From Brassica napus (Eukaryota > Streptophyta > Magnoliopsida > Brassicales > Brassicaceae): a stretch of 64,000 bases of DNA. The stretch lies in assembly GCF_020379485.1 (NCBI RefSeq), contig NW_026015204.1:62001-126000 (forward strand), in the 5' to 3' direction. Shown here piece after piece: positions 21,754 through 32,000 of this stretch. A program made the translations under genes and the position numbers. Below the pieces are notes generated by a model. That model saw only the letters and a program-made list of their open reading frames with translations. It made no database searches and was not told the DNA's origin. Every line of letters starts with the position of its first letter. The stretch's first letter is position 1.

Positions 21754-22258
21754 TATTAGATTTTGTGATTTAAAGAGTGATTAAGTTTAATCTGAGAATT
21801 AAAGAGATTGGAGATTAAGAACAAGAGAGAGACTAGAGAGAGAGACTCAAAACTCCATTAATTAATTATGAGAGAGTTTACATCAGATATATACAAAAGG
21901 AAGAAGCATTTTCGAAATCAATCTAAGGGGATAAGATAAGCATGTGTAGTCAAAGGCCAGGCTGTTAATCCCATGGCTGAGATTGCTCACATGCTTCTAC
22001 TAGTGCTAAAGCACTCTTCTCCTTTCCAGCCAGTGACAGCCTGTCCAATTCTCCTCTCTTATCCCTTCCCATACTCAGATCAAGTGTAGACAACCTAAGG
22101 TAACTTCTCCTTGCCATCCGAGTTACCCTGGTTACTATGGTAACTTCTTTAGTTACCACAGTAACAATAAAGTTACTGTGGTAACTCTCCAAAGTTACTG
22201 TCTGCTCCAACTCTCTTCCTCTCTCAATATATCAACTCTTTATTCTCTCATCTCAACA
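21754..22258 (-). repeat. Element D 3' LTR
   Basis: On the minus strand it runs TGTTGAGATGAGAG to AAATCTAATA. It contains a perfect inverted repeat with 15-nt arms (AGTTACCACAGTAAC, 22151-22165, and GTTACTGTGGTAACT, 22172-22186), CAGGCTG repeats (about 22025-22050) and the W-box/E-box composite (21954-21937). Confidence 0.95.
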
Positions 22259-22546
22259 CTCCCCCTCAAGCTTGATGATATGATCATGGACCAGCTAGTT
22301 GATAAAGATGAAGAAGGAGAGACTGAAGATACACTAGCTGAAGAGGAAGCTGTCCTAGCCATTCCCACAGGTCCTATCACTCGTGCAATGACAAGGAGAC
22401 TCAAAGAAGCCGTTGGAAACATACTGAAGATCTCTAAGAAGCAAGAAGACTGTCTTGGTAGAAGCTTGAGCTACCAAGACACACTCATCACCATTCATGT
22501 GATCTTACCATCAAGCTGATCATCATCTAGGCAAGTGGCTTGGTAT

Positions 22547-22607
22547 ACTCTTTTTCCCTTGATTAGTTTTGTCCCACTGGGTTTTCTAATCAAGGTTTTT
22601 AATGAGG
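22547..22607 (+). other. Shared stem-loop in the CRB-like LTR
   Basis: ACTCTTTTTCC is followed by arms CTTGATTAG and CTAATCAAG, a perfect 9-bp stem, around GTCCCACTGGG and then TTTTTAATGAGG. Flanking bases are as in the Copia elements but the arm sequence is different and compensated. The second copy is at 28341-28401, about 28 bases after the pol stop. Confidence 0.65.
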
Positions 22608-22803
22608 TATCAAGTTCACTTACACATTCCTAGTTGATGTATCTTGGATGCAACTCGGCCTAAGGCATCTTGGACCGACTTCATCATCTATCTTATATTA
22701 TGTTTTAGTCTAAGTGTTGTGTTATTACTTTGAAACCGTGTGGAGCCTTTTCCTTTAAGTTTTCTTATGTTTTCGAGACCTTGTGCATGTACAAGGATCT
22801 CTC

Positions 22804-22810
22804 TATTTAA
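22804..22810 (+). promoter_or_regulatory. TATA-like box in the CRB-like LTR
   Basis: TATTTAA follows a short 'tgtacaagg' stretch and precedes AAACCCT. It is the only TATA-like sequence I see in a promoter-like position of this LTR. Weak evidence. Confidence 0.4.
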
Positions 22811-23119
22811 GTGTATCACAAACCCTCATTCTAATCTAAGTTATCTTTTGTTTAAACCTTGTGTTTTCTTCTCCCTTGCTTTCACGAGTTAAGAGAGTGT
22901 CTGGTGTGTAGTATCCAGTCTGTTGGTGTGTAATATCCAACGCCCAAGGGCTTTAGAAAGGTGTGTCATATCCGATCTAAGCCTAGGAGTATCAAGGAGC
23001 CTTTCCGCAGCCTCTTGTGTCACCATTCGATCCACAGCCTTGATAAACTTGAGTCTTTGATTCGTTTATGCAAGGATCTATCCAAACCATCCAGAGAAGG
23101 GTCCTAGGATCTCATTAAG

Positions 23120-23131
23120 TGGTATCAGAGC
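23120..23131 (+). other. Primer-binding site, CRB-like element
   Basis: TGGTATCAGAGC starts two bases after the 5' LTR, complementary to the initiator-Met tRNA 3' end. The following 480 bases to the polyprotein start are untranslated leader with no other feature I can support. Confidence 0.85.
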
Positions 23132-23615
23132 ACTCTGGAAGGGGAGTTTCGATTTCTCTTTTGCGATTTCTTAAGATCTACTCTTTGTCGATTCATATTT
23201 TTTTGATCAATCGGTTCTTGTGTGTTTATTCTCACTTGATCTGCTTGTTTCATTATCAGGATTGCTAGATCTGATTGTTTCGTGTCTCATACTGATAGAT
23301 CTAAGAATTTCGATCAAGTTTTGAACAAAAACCTTTTCACATTCTTGTCGATTACGTTATCGTTTTGATTGATCCGAAAGTTTCTTGTGATTGTGTGACT
23401 CGATCTGTTGTTAGAATCATAGATCAGGATTTGATTATCTCATTTCATCATCCGTTGAATCTGATCTGTTATTGTTTCATTTTCGAAAAGATTGAATTCA
23501 AATCGTCGCGTGTTGATCAAGTATCTTCATTTGCCGCTTTGTTTGAATACTTTGTTTCCTTATTTGAATCTTGAGTTCTGAATTCTTTTGAACTACTTAC
23601 TGGTTCAAGTTTTTC

Positions 23616-26600
23616 GTGTATCAGGAAGCAATGGGGTCTGAGGAGGATGATGAAACCTTTGTGCGAAGGAATAGATTGCTGCAAGAAGCAATCACCAAAC
23701 AAGTGATGGAAGCGATGGTGAAGTTACTGGAAGAGAAGTATGATCAGAGACCGCATGATGGGCAAGGACAAGCATCTGGTTCAAGACATGAGCCAAGAAG
23801 AAACAGACAAGGTCAGCGTGAGCATGCTGGATCAGAAGAGACTGATAACTTCTATGAGAGAAGTAGCCATAGCTCCGGTTCAAGACGTAGCAGTAGAAGA
23901 TCTCGACGTGATCATGAGGGCCGGAGGCATAGACGCAATGAGCTATCAGGGTTAAAGCTTAAGATCCCTCCTTTCCATGGTAAAGCTGATCCAGATGCCT
24001 ATCTTGAGTGGGAGAAGAAGATCGAACTCGTTTTCAACTGTCAGCATTACTCAGAGACTAAGAAGATTCAGGTAGCTGCTACCGAGTTCAATGACTATGC
24101 ATTGAGCTGGTGGGATCAGTTGGTTACAAACAAGAGGCGCAATGGTGAATTTCCCATTGAAACATGGGCAGAGATGAAAGCTGTGATGCGCAAGAGGTTT
24201 GTACCAAGCCATTATCACCGTGATCTTCATCAAAAGCTGAGACTGCTCACACAAGGATCAAAGTCTGTAGAGGAATACTTTCAAGAGATGGAGTTGCTTA
24301 TGCTAAGAGCTTGTGTATCTGAGGACAGTGAAGCTACCATGGCACGGTTCCTTGGTGGACTCAACCGTGAGATACAAGATAGAGTGGAGATGCAACACTA
24401 CTTGGAGATAGAGGAAATGCTACACAAAGCTATCTTGGTGGAGCAGCAAGTTAAGAGAAGAAGTCATGCGCGTGGCAGCTATGGTTCCAATAGATACCAG
24501 ACCTCTAAGGAAGATAAACCGAGCTATCAAAAGGAGAGCAAGCCACAGCCAAAAGAAGAAGCCAAGTCTAGTAGCATCTACAACAAAGATAAGGGTAAAG
24601 TGGAAGCTACAAGCTCGCGTGCAAGAGATGTGAAGTGTTTTAAGTGCCAAGGGCGTGGGCACTATGCTAATGAATGTACCAACAAACGTGTGATGATCCT
24701 TCATGCCAATGGAGAATATGAATCTGCTGATGATGAGACAGAAGCCGAAGAAGATCACAGTTCAGAAGAGGAGTATGTTGCCAACCCGGTTGCTGGAAGG
24801 TTGCTAGTTGCTAGAAGAACCTTGAGTCTTCAAAGCAAGACCGAGGAGATGGAGCAAAGAGAGAATCTCTTCTATACTAGATGTCTAGTGCAAGGAAAGG
24901 TCTGTAGTCTTATTGTGGATGGAGGCAGTTGTGTCAACGTTGCGAGTGAGACTATGGTTAAAAAGTTGGGTTTGAGGGTCCAGAAGCATCCTAAACCATA
25001 TAGGCTCCAATGGCTCAATGAAGAGGGCGAGATGAGAGTATCTACTCAGGTTATGGTTCCCTTAGCCATTGGTAAATATGAAGATGAGATTCTTTGTGAT
25101 GTGTTGCCTATGGAAGCTGGACACATTCTCCTTGGAAGGCCGTGGCAATCAGATAGACGTGTGATACATGATGGGTATGCCAACAAGCACACCTTTGAGT
25201 TTAAAGGGAGAAAGACAGTTCTTGTGCCTATGACTCCTAAGGAAGTTCAGGTTGATCAGCTCCAGCTACAAAAGAAGAAAGAGATAGATCTTCCCGCTGA
25301 ATCAACAAAGCAACTAAACTTCTATGCCAAGTCTGGTGATGTTAAAAGATCTCTCTGCTCTAACCTTCCTATTCTTTTGTTTATCTATAAGGAATCCCTC
25401 TTGACTACTACTAACATTGCACCGGAGTATCCGAGTGAACTTGTCAATCTTTTACAGGAATATCAAGATGTTTTTCCAGAAGATAGTCCCAATGGACTAC
25501 CACCAGTGCGAGGGATTGAGCACCAAATTGATTTTGTGCCCGGTTCTACACTTCCCAATAGGCCAGCATACAGAACCAATCCGGTGGAGACCAAAGAACT
25601 ACAAAGGCAAGTGGAGGAACTGATGGAGAAAGGGCATATCCGAGAGAGCATGAGCCCTTGTGCTGTTCCAGTGCTACTTGTGCCCAAGAAAGATGGGAGC
25701 TGGCGCATGTGTGTTGATTGCAGAGCCATCAACAATATCACTGTAAAGTATCGCCATCCTATTCCTAGATTAGATGATATGCTTGATGAATTGCATGGTT
25801 CTTGCATATTTTCTAAGATTGATTTGAAAAGTGGATACCATCAGATTAGGATGAAAGAAGGAGATGAATGGAAAACTGCATTCAAAACTAAACATGGTCT
25901 ATATGAGTGGTTAGTCATGCCATTTGGATTAACCAATGCACCTAGTACATTCATGAGATTAATGAATCATGTTCTTAGATCATTCATTGGCATATTTGTT
26001 GTGGTATACTTTGATGACATCCTTGTATACAGTAAGAGCTTTAATGATCATATAGAACATCTTAGAGCTGTTCTTGATGTGCTTAGAAAGGAATCTCTTT
26101 TTGCTAACCTTAAGAAGTGTACTTTTGGAACGGATCACTTGGTCTTTTTAGGCTTTATTGTGGGTGCAGATGGGGTTAAAGTTGATCCGGAGAAAGTAAG
26201 AGCTATACGAGAATGGCCAATTCCTAAGACAGTGAGTGAAGTGAGGAGCTTCCATGGACTTGCTGGTTTCTATAGGCGCTTTGTGAAAGACTTCAGCACC
26301 ATAGCATCTCCCTTGACTGAAGTAATCAAGAAAGAAGTCGGATTCAAGTGGGGAGAAGCACAAGAACTTGCCTTTCAATGCCTAAAAGAGAAGCTTACTA
26401 ATGCCCCTCTTCTTATACTTCCTGATTTTAATAAAACTTTTGAAATAGAATGTGATGCTTCAGGAATTGGAATTGGTGCTGTATTGATGCAGGAGAAGAG
26501 ACCCATTGCATACTTCAGTGAGAAGCTTGGAGGAGCTACCCTCAACTATGCAACTTATGATAAAGAACTATATGCCTTGGTGAGAGCCTTGCAGACTTGG

Positions 26601-28313
26601 CAACACTACCTCTGGCCTAAAGAGTTCGTCATACACACAGATCATGAGTCTCTCAAATACCTCAAAGGACAGCACAAACTCAGCAAGAGACACGCAAGGT
26701 GGGTTGAGTTCATTGAGACATTTCCTTATGTCATCAAGTATAAACAAGGTAAGGAAAACATAGTTGCTGATGCACTATCCAGAAGGTATGTTCTCTTGAA
26801 CACTCTTGATGCTAAGCTATTAGGATTTGAGCAGATTAAAGGAATGTATGAGAATGATCCTGATTTTAAAGAAGCTTACAACTCTTGTGAGAAATTTGCT
26901 GAGGGACACTACTTTAGGCATGATGGTTTTCTTTTCTATGATAATCGATTGTGTGTGCCTAACTGTTCTTTGAGAGACTTGTTTGTTAGGGAATCTCATG
27001 GAGGAAGTCTCATGGGTCACTTTGGTATTGCAAAGACTCTTAAAACTTTGCAGGATCATTTCTTTTGGCCTCGGATGAAAAGAGATGTGGAGAAACTATG
27101 TGAGAGATGTGCAACTTGCAAACAAGCCAAGTCTAAGGTTCAGTCTCACGGTTTGTATACTCCTCTCCCTATACCTTATCATCCTTGGAATGACATATCT
27201 ATGGATTTCATTGTTGGCTTGCCTAGAACTAGGACTGGAAAGGATTCTATCTTTGTGGTTGTGGATAGGTTCTCAAAGATGGCACATTTCATAGCTTGTC
27301 ACAAAACTGATGATGCATTGCATATTGCTAACTTGTTCTTTAAAGAGATTGTGCGCATACATGGCATGCCTAAGACTATTGTTTCTGATAGAGATACTAA
27401 GTTTCTTAGTTATTTTTGGAAGACTCTTTGGTCTAAGCTAGGTACTAAACTCTTGTTTTCTACTACTTGTCATCCACAAACTGATGGACAAACTGAAGTA
27501 GTTAATAGGACTCTAGGAACACTCTTGCGTGCATTCATAAAGAAAAACTTGAAATCATGGGAAGACTATTTGCCTCATTGTGAATTTGCATACAATCATG
27601 CTGTGCATTCTACTTCTAAGTTTTCTCCTTTTGAGATTGTTTATGGGTTCAATCCCAACTCTCCTTTGGATTTAATCCCTTTACCTGAGTGTGAAAGGGT
27701 CAGCATTGATGGCAAAAAGAAGGCAGAGATGGTGAAACAACTCCACGAGCAGGCTAGGCTCAACATTGAGGCAACAACCAAACAGTATGTTAAGCATGCT
27801 AACAAAGGAAGGCGTGAGATGGTCTTTGAAGTGGGTGATCAGGTCTGGATTCACCTAAGGAAAGAGAGGTTTCCCAATGAAAGGAAGTCCAAGCTGATGC
27901 CGCGGATTGATGGACCTTTTAAGGTCATAAGGAAGATCAGCAACAATGCCTACAAACTGGATTTGCAAGGTAAGTATGATGTGAGTAATAGCTTCAATGT
28001 TACTGACTTGATCCCTTTTATTGCAGATGAGCCAGATTTGAGGACAAATCCTTTTCAAGTGGGAGGGGATGATATGATCATGGACCAGCTAGTTGATAAA
28101 GATGAAGAAGGAGAGACTGAAGATACACTAGCTGAAGAGGAAGCTGTCCTAGCCATTCCCACAGGTCCTATCACTCGTGCAATGACAAGGAGACTCAAAG
28201 AAGCCGTTGGAAACATACTGAAGATCTCTAAGAAGCAAGAAGACTGTCTTGGTAGAAGCTTGAGCTACCAAGACACACTCATCACCATTCATGTGATCTT
28301 ACCATCAAGCTGA
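23616..28313 (+). CDS. gag-pol polyprotein of the CRM/CRB gypsy element
   Basis: 1565 residues without interruption. An Arg/Ser-rich N-terminus precedes the gag core (about 110-270; '[19 protein letters not shown]', 'YALSWWDQL'). A CCHC zinc knuckle spans 341-354 ([14 protein letters not shown]). The protease has DGG with Asp at 435. Reverse transcriptase has FDD at 799-801 and RNase H starts with 'ECDAS' (Asp 947). Integrase has an HHCC finger (His 1128, Cys 1165 and 1168) and a D-D-E triad at 1197, 1258 and 1294 (35 residues between the last two, as expected). No chromodomain is present. The tail has '[14 protein letters not shown]', like the CR motif of CRM elements, and from about residue 1486 is encoded in the 3' LTR. 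Met at 23616 or MGSEEDD at 23631 could be the start. Confidence 0.95.
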   Translation: MYQEAMGSEEDDETFVRRNRLLQEAITKQVMEAMVKLLEEKYDQRPHDGQGQASGSRHEPRRNRQGQREHAGSEETDNFYERSSHSSGSRRSSRRSRRDHEGRRHRRNELSGLKLKIPPFHGKADPDAYLEWEKKIELVFNCQHYSETKKIQVAATEFNDYALSWWDQLVTNKRRNGEFPIETWAEMKAVMRKRFVPSHYHRDLHQKLRLLTQGSKSVEEYFQEMELLMLRACVSEDSEATMARFLGGLNREIQDRVEMQHYLEIEEMLHKAILVEQQVKRRSHARGSYGSNRYQTSKEDKPSYQKESKPQPKEEAKSSSIYNKDKGKVEATSSRARDVKCFKCQGRGHYANECTNKRVMILHANGEYESADDETEAEEDHSSEEEYVANPVAGRLLVARRTLSLQSKTEEMEQRENLFYTRCLVQGKVCSLIVDGGSCVNVASETMVKKLGLRVQKHPKPYRLQWLNEEGEMRVSTQVMVPLAIGKYEDEILCDVLPMEAGHILLGRPWQSDRRVIHDGYANKHTFEFKGRKTVLVPMTPKEVQVDQLQLQKKKEIDLPAESTKQLNFYAKSGDVKRSLCSNLPILLFIYKESLLTTTNIAPEYPSELVNLLQEYQDVFPEDSPNGLPPVRGIEHQIDFVPGSTLPNRPAYRTNPVETKELQRQVEELMEKGHIRESMSPCAVPVLLVPKKDGSWRMCVDCRAINNITVKYRHPIPRLDDMLDELHGSCIFSKIDLKSGYHQIRMKEGDEWKTAFKTKHGLYEWLVMPFGLTNAPSTFMRLMNHVLRSFIGIFVVVYFDDILVYSKSFNDHIEHLRAVLDVLRKESLFANLKKCTFGTDHLVFLGFIVGADGVKVDPEKVRAIREWPIPKTVSEVRSFHGLAGFYRRFVKDFSTIASPLTEVIKKEVGFKWGEAQELAFQCLKEKLTNAPLLILPDFNKTFEIECDASGIGIGAVLMQEKRPIAYFSEKLGGATLNYATYDKELYALVRALQTWQHYLWPKEFVIHTDHESLKYLKGQHKLSKRHARWVEFIETFPYVIKYKQGKENIVADALSRRYVLLNTLDAKLLGFEQIKGMYENDPDFKEAYNSCEKFAEGHYFRHDGFLFYDNRLCVPNCSLRDLFVRESHGGSLMGHFGIAKTLKTLQDHFFWPRMKRDVEKLCERCATCKQAKSKVQSHGLYTPLPIPYHPWNDISMDFIVGLPRTRTGKDSIFVVVDRFSKMAHFIACHKTDDALHIANLFFKEIVRIHGMPKTIVSDRDTKFLSYFWKTLWSKLGTKLLFSTTCHPQTDGQTEVVNRTLGTLLRAFIKKNLKSWEDYLPHCEFAYNHAVHSTSKFSPFEIVYGFNPNSPLDLIPLPECERVSIDGKKKAEMVKQLHEQARLNIEATTKQYVKHANKGRREMVFEVGDQVWIHLRKERFPNERKSKLMPRIDGPFKVIRKISNNAYKLDLQGKYDVSNSFNVTDLIPFIADEPDLRTNPFQVGGDDMIMDQLVDKDEEGETEDTLAEEEAVLAIPTGPITRAMTRRLKEAVGNILKISKKQEDCLGRSLSYQDTLITIHVILPSS

Positions 28314-28911
28314 TCATCATCTAGGCAAGTGGCTTGGTATACTCTTTTTCCCTTGATTAGTTTTGTCCCACTGGGTTTTCTAATCAAGGTTTTTAATGAG
28401 GTATCAAGTTCACTTACACATTCCTAGTTGATGTATCTTGGATGCAACTCGGCCTAAGGCATCTTGGACCGACTTCATCATCTATCTTATATTATGTTTT
28501 AGTCTAAGTGTTGTGTTATTACTTTGAAACCGTGTGGAGCCTTTTCCTTTAAGTTTTCTTATGTTTTCGAGACCTTGTGCATGTACAAGGTTCTCTCTAT
28601 TTAAGTGTATCACAAACCCTCATTCTAATCTAAGTTATCTTTTGTTTAAACCTTGTGTTTTCTTCTCCCTTGCTTTCACGAGTTAAGAGAGTGTCTGGTG
28701 TGTAGTATCCAGTCTGTTGGTGTGTAATATCCAACGCCCAAGGGCTTTAGAAAGGTGTGTCATATCCGATCTAAGCCTAGGAGTATCAAGGAGCCTTTCC
28801 GCAGCCTCTTGTGTCACCATTCGATCCACAGCCTTGATAAACTTGAGTCTTTGATTCGTTTATGCAAGGATCTATCCAAACCATCCAGAGCAGGGTCCTA
28901 GGATCTCATTA
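28070..28911 (+). repeat. CRB-like element 3' LTR
   Basis: 842 bp, preceded by the polypurine tract. It encodes the last part of the polyprotein to the stop at 28311-28313 and then carries the second copy of the shared stem-loop (28341-28401). It ends at 28911, followed by the CTTGA target duplication. Confidence 0.95.
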
Positions 28912-29048
28912 CTTGACCATGTGGAACAAGTCAAGCTTGGAAGGACCATGAGATCTCCCTCATTAAAACCTCATTAAAGAAAACCCATTGGGACAAAACC
29001 TTAATGACGAAAAAGAGTAGAGATCACATGATCAGGAGAGTGTATAGA
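28912..29048 (-). other. Element D 3' UTR: shared stem-loop and interrupted pre-PPT hairpin
   Basis: The minus strand downstream of the D polyprotein stop carries the shared stem-loop (29018-28957; arms CATTAAGG and CTTTAATG around GTCCCAATGGG). It then has a hairpin with arms AAGCTTGAC and GTCAAG, cut by the CRB-like insertion at CTTGA (28912-28916 and 22271-22275). The rest of the polypurine tract lies at 22259-22270. Confidence 0.6.
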
Positions 29049-32000
29049 CTAGCCCTTAGGCGAGAGATCAATGAGTCCTAACCTGATGTGTATGGACTCC
29101 ATTGTCTTTTGCCTTGCTGCCTTTGTGAACACATCTGCTAACTGATCCTCACTCCGAGTGTAACAAGGTAGAATCACCCCAAGAATCATCATCTGCCTCA
29201 CCTTGTGACAATCAACCTCAATGTGCTTTGTTCTCTCATGGAACACAGAATTAGATGCAATGTGGATAGCTGCTTGATTATCACAATGCATTGTCATTGG
29301 CGTTGCTTGAATAATCTCCAGATGCTTCAAAATCCCTTTTATCCACACTAGCTCATTTGTAAGCTTCAGCATTGCTCTATACTCGGCCTCAGCACTGGAA
29401 CAAGACACTACCTTCTGCTTCTTACTCTTCCAAGTGACCAAGTTACCACCAATGAATGTACAATAGCCTGTGGTTGATCTTCTGTCTGCTCGGTCCCCAG
29501 CCCAATCTGCATCACAGTAGCCTACAACCTCAGTACTCTTGTTACATCCCATCCATACTCCAAGACCAGTAGTTCCATTCAGATACATCAAGATCCTTTC
29601 CACCATCCGCCAGTGGTGCTCCTTAGGAACTTGCATGTGTTGACTGACTTGATTCACCGCAAAGCACACATCAGGTCTAGTAATGGTAAGATAAATCAAC
29701 TTCCCCACTAGCTTCCTATACAGCTTAGGATCATGGAATGGCTTGCTATCCTCAATCTCCCCCTCACGTGGAACCTTGTAACCATCCTCCATTGGCATCT
29801 TGGCTGTCTTTCCTCCATAGGCATCTGCTCCCTTCAAGAGATCAATCACATACTTCCTTTGAGACATAAACAATCCTTCCTTTGATCTGCATATCTCAAT
29901 CCCAAGAAAATACTTCATTTCCCCCAAGTCTTTAATCTCAAAGCTTGCCTTGAGATACTCCTTTGTAGCCTTGATGCCTTCCTTATCACTGCCTGTGATG
30001 ATGATATCATCCACATACACAAGCAATACCACAATACCAGATGAGGTGGTTAGGGTAAAGAGAGTGTGATCCAATTCTGACTTTCTGAACCCTCTCCCAT
30101 TCAGTGTAGTACTCAACTTGTTGTACCACGCCCTTGGAGACTGCTTGAGACCATAGATAGCTTTCCTCAACCTCAACACATTACCCTTCTTTACTAGATG
30201 TTCAAGACCTGGTGGTGGATGCATGTATACTTCATCTTCCAACTCTCCTTGAAGGAATGCATTCTTCACATCCATTTGCCACAAATCCCACTCAAGATTC
30301 ACAGCTAAAGATAATACAATCCTGATAGTATGAAGTTTAGCCACAGGAGCAAAGGTCTCAACATAGTCCTCACCATATGTCTGAGTAAATCCTCTTGCCA
30401 CCAACCTAGACTTGCGCCTCTCTATTCTTCCATCAGGATGAAACTTGATTGTGAACACCCATTTACTAGTCACTGCCTTCTTCCCTTTAGGCAGCTCACT
30501 CTCATACCATGTTTCATTCTTAATCATGGCTCCGGACTCATCAGCAACTGAATCTCTCCACTCCTTTAAAGCCATAGCTTCTTCATATGTCCTTGGAATA
30601 TAGCTCTCATCCAAGCTTACTGTGAAGGCTGTATGCTCGTCCGGAAACTCTGCAAAGGAACACATAGCTTGAGAAGGATGCTCCACAGCCTGGGCATTGT
30701 AGTACACTCTCGTGTTTACCCAGTTGGAAGCATCTCTCTTCACCCTTGTGCTCCTCCTTAGCTCCTGAACTTGTTCTTCTTGTGGCTCTTGCCCATCTTC
30801 ACTTGATTGAGCACCACTCTCATTTGACCCATCTCCTTCACTAGACTGAGTACCACTCTCATCTGAGCCAGTAGACTCTCTTTGCCCATCTCCACTAGAC
30901 TGAGCACCACTCTCTACTTCTTGTGTCACCTCTTGATTATGCTGGCCTGAATCTTGATTTTGCACTTGCTCATGAGATTCAGTTCCATTCCCCCTCTCAT
31001 GATCAAGAGGAGTTGTTCTTTCAGCTTCACTAGTCGGATTGGAAGACTCTCTTCTTCCAGATTCCTGATCCTGGGATAACCCTATCCCTAGCTTCTCCAA
31101 CAGCACCCTCAGTGTTGTTGCTCTATCAGATGGAGCTTGAGACAAATCCTTCAGATTTTCCCACTCCTTTTCTTCATAATACCCTTTTGATTCAATAAAC
31201 TTCACTTCTCTAGATACCATCACTCTCCTTGCTTCAGGATCATAGCACTTGTATCCCTTCTGAGTGATAGAGTATCCAATGAACATAGCCTTAGTGCTCT
31301 TTGCCTCCAGCTTGTTTCTCTGTTCTCCTGGACTCATGACATAGCATACACACCCAAATACCCGTAGGTGATCAATAAAAGGCTTGCTCTTATTCAGCAC
31401 CTCAAATGGAGACAGATTCTTCAGTATCTTGGTTGGGACCCGGTTGATGAGATAGCAAGCAGTCTGTACAGCATCTCCCCAAAAACGTTTTGGGACATTT
31501 GCATGAAACATCATCGACCTAGCAACCTCCATCAAGTGCCTATTCTTCCTCTCAGCTACACCATTCTGCTGTGGTGTGTAGGGACAACTGGTCTGATGCA
31601 CAATCCCATGCTTGGCTAGATGACTCTTGAAGGCATTGCTGATGTATTCACCTCCGTTGTCTGATCTCAGTACCTTCACAGTAGCATTGTATTGATTAGA
31701 TACATATGCTTGGAAGTTCATAAACGCTTCTAGCACCTTATCTTTAGATGGAAGCAATGTGAGCCATGTATACTTAGACTTCTCATCAATGAATGTCACA
31801 AAGTATTTATGGCTGTCTCTAGACATGCATGGAGCGGTCCACACATCCGAGTGAACTAGATCAAAGCAATGCTCATAAGTAGTCTTAGATGTTGGGAAAA
31901 CAGTCCTACAATGCTTTCCTAATATGCATGCTTCACAATCCAAGTGATTGAATGACATATTAGGGATTATCAATTCAATGGCACGAGCATGAGGATGTCC

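Larger units (their letters stand above)
22276..23117 (+). repeat. CRB-like element 5' LTR
   Basis: 842 bp. Because the pol frame extends into the LTR, this copy carries a duplicate of the last 80 or so codons without the rest of the gene; the open frame to 22519 here is not a gene. It contains the shared stem-loop (22547-22607) and a TATTTAA promoter-like box (22804-22810). Confidence 0.95.
22276..28911 (+). mobile_element. CRB-like CRM-clade Ty3/gypsy centromeric retrotransposon
   Basis: Two 842-bp LTRs (22276-23117 and 28070-28911) begin TGATATGATC and end CTCATTA. I saw only two differences between them (near 22796/28590 and 23096/28890). CTTGA duplications flank the element (22271-22275 and 28912-28916). 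It has a primer site at 23120, a polypurine tract GTGGGAGGGGA just before the 3' LTR, and a single 1565-residue polyprotein in the gypsy order protease, RT, RNase H, integrase. The polyprotein runs into the 3' LTR, a CRM-clade hallmark. CRM elements insert preferentially in active centromeres, which fits the CentBr context. It appears complete and potentially active. Confidence 0.95.

Noticed and set aside
22178..22519. 113-residue frame starting before the CRB-like element
   Set aside because: It is D's LTR plus the 5' LTR copy of the CRM pol tail; the true coding copy is at 28070-28313.
27700..28313. Chromodomain at the end of the gypsy integrase
   Set aside because: No chromodomain pattern of aromatic residues is visible; the tail has the Arg/Lys-rich ITRA..RRLKEA motif typical of CRM.
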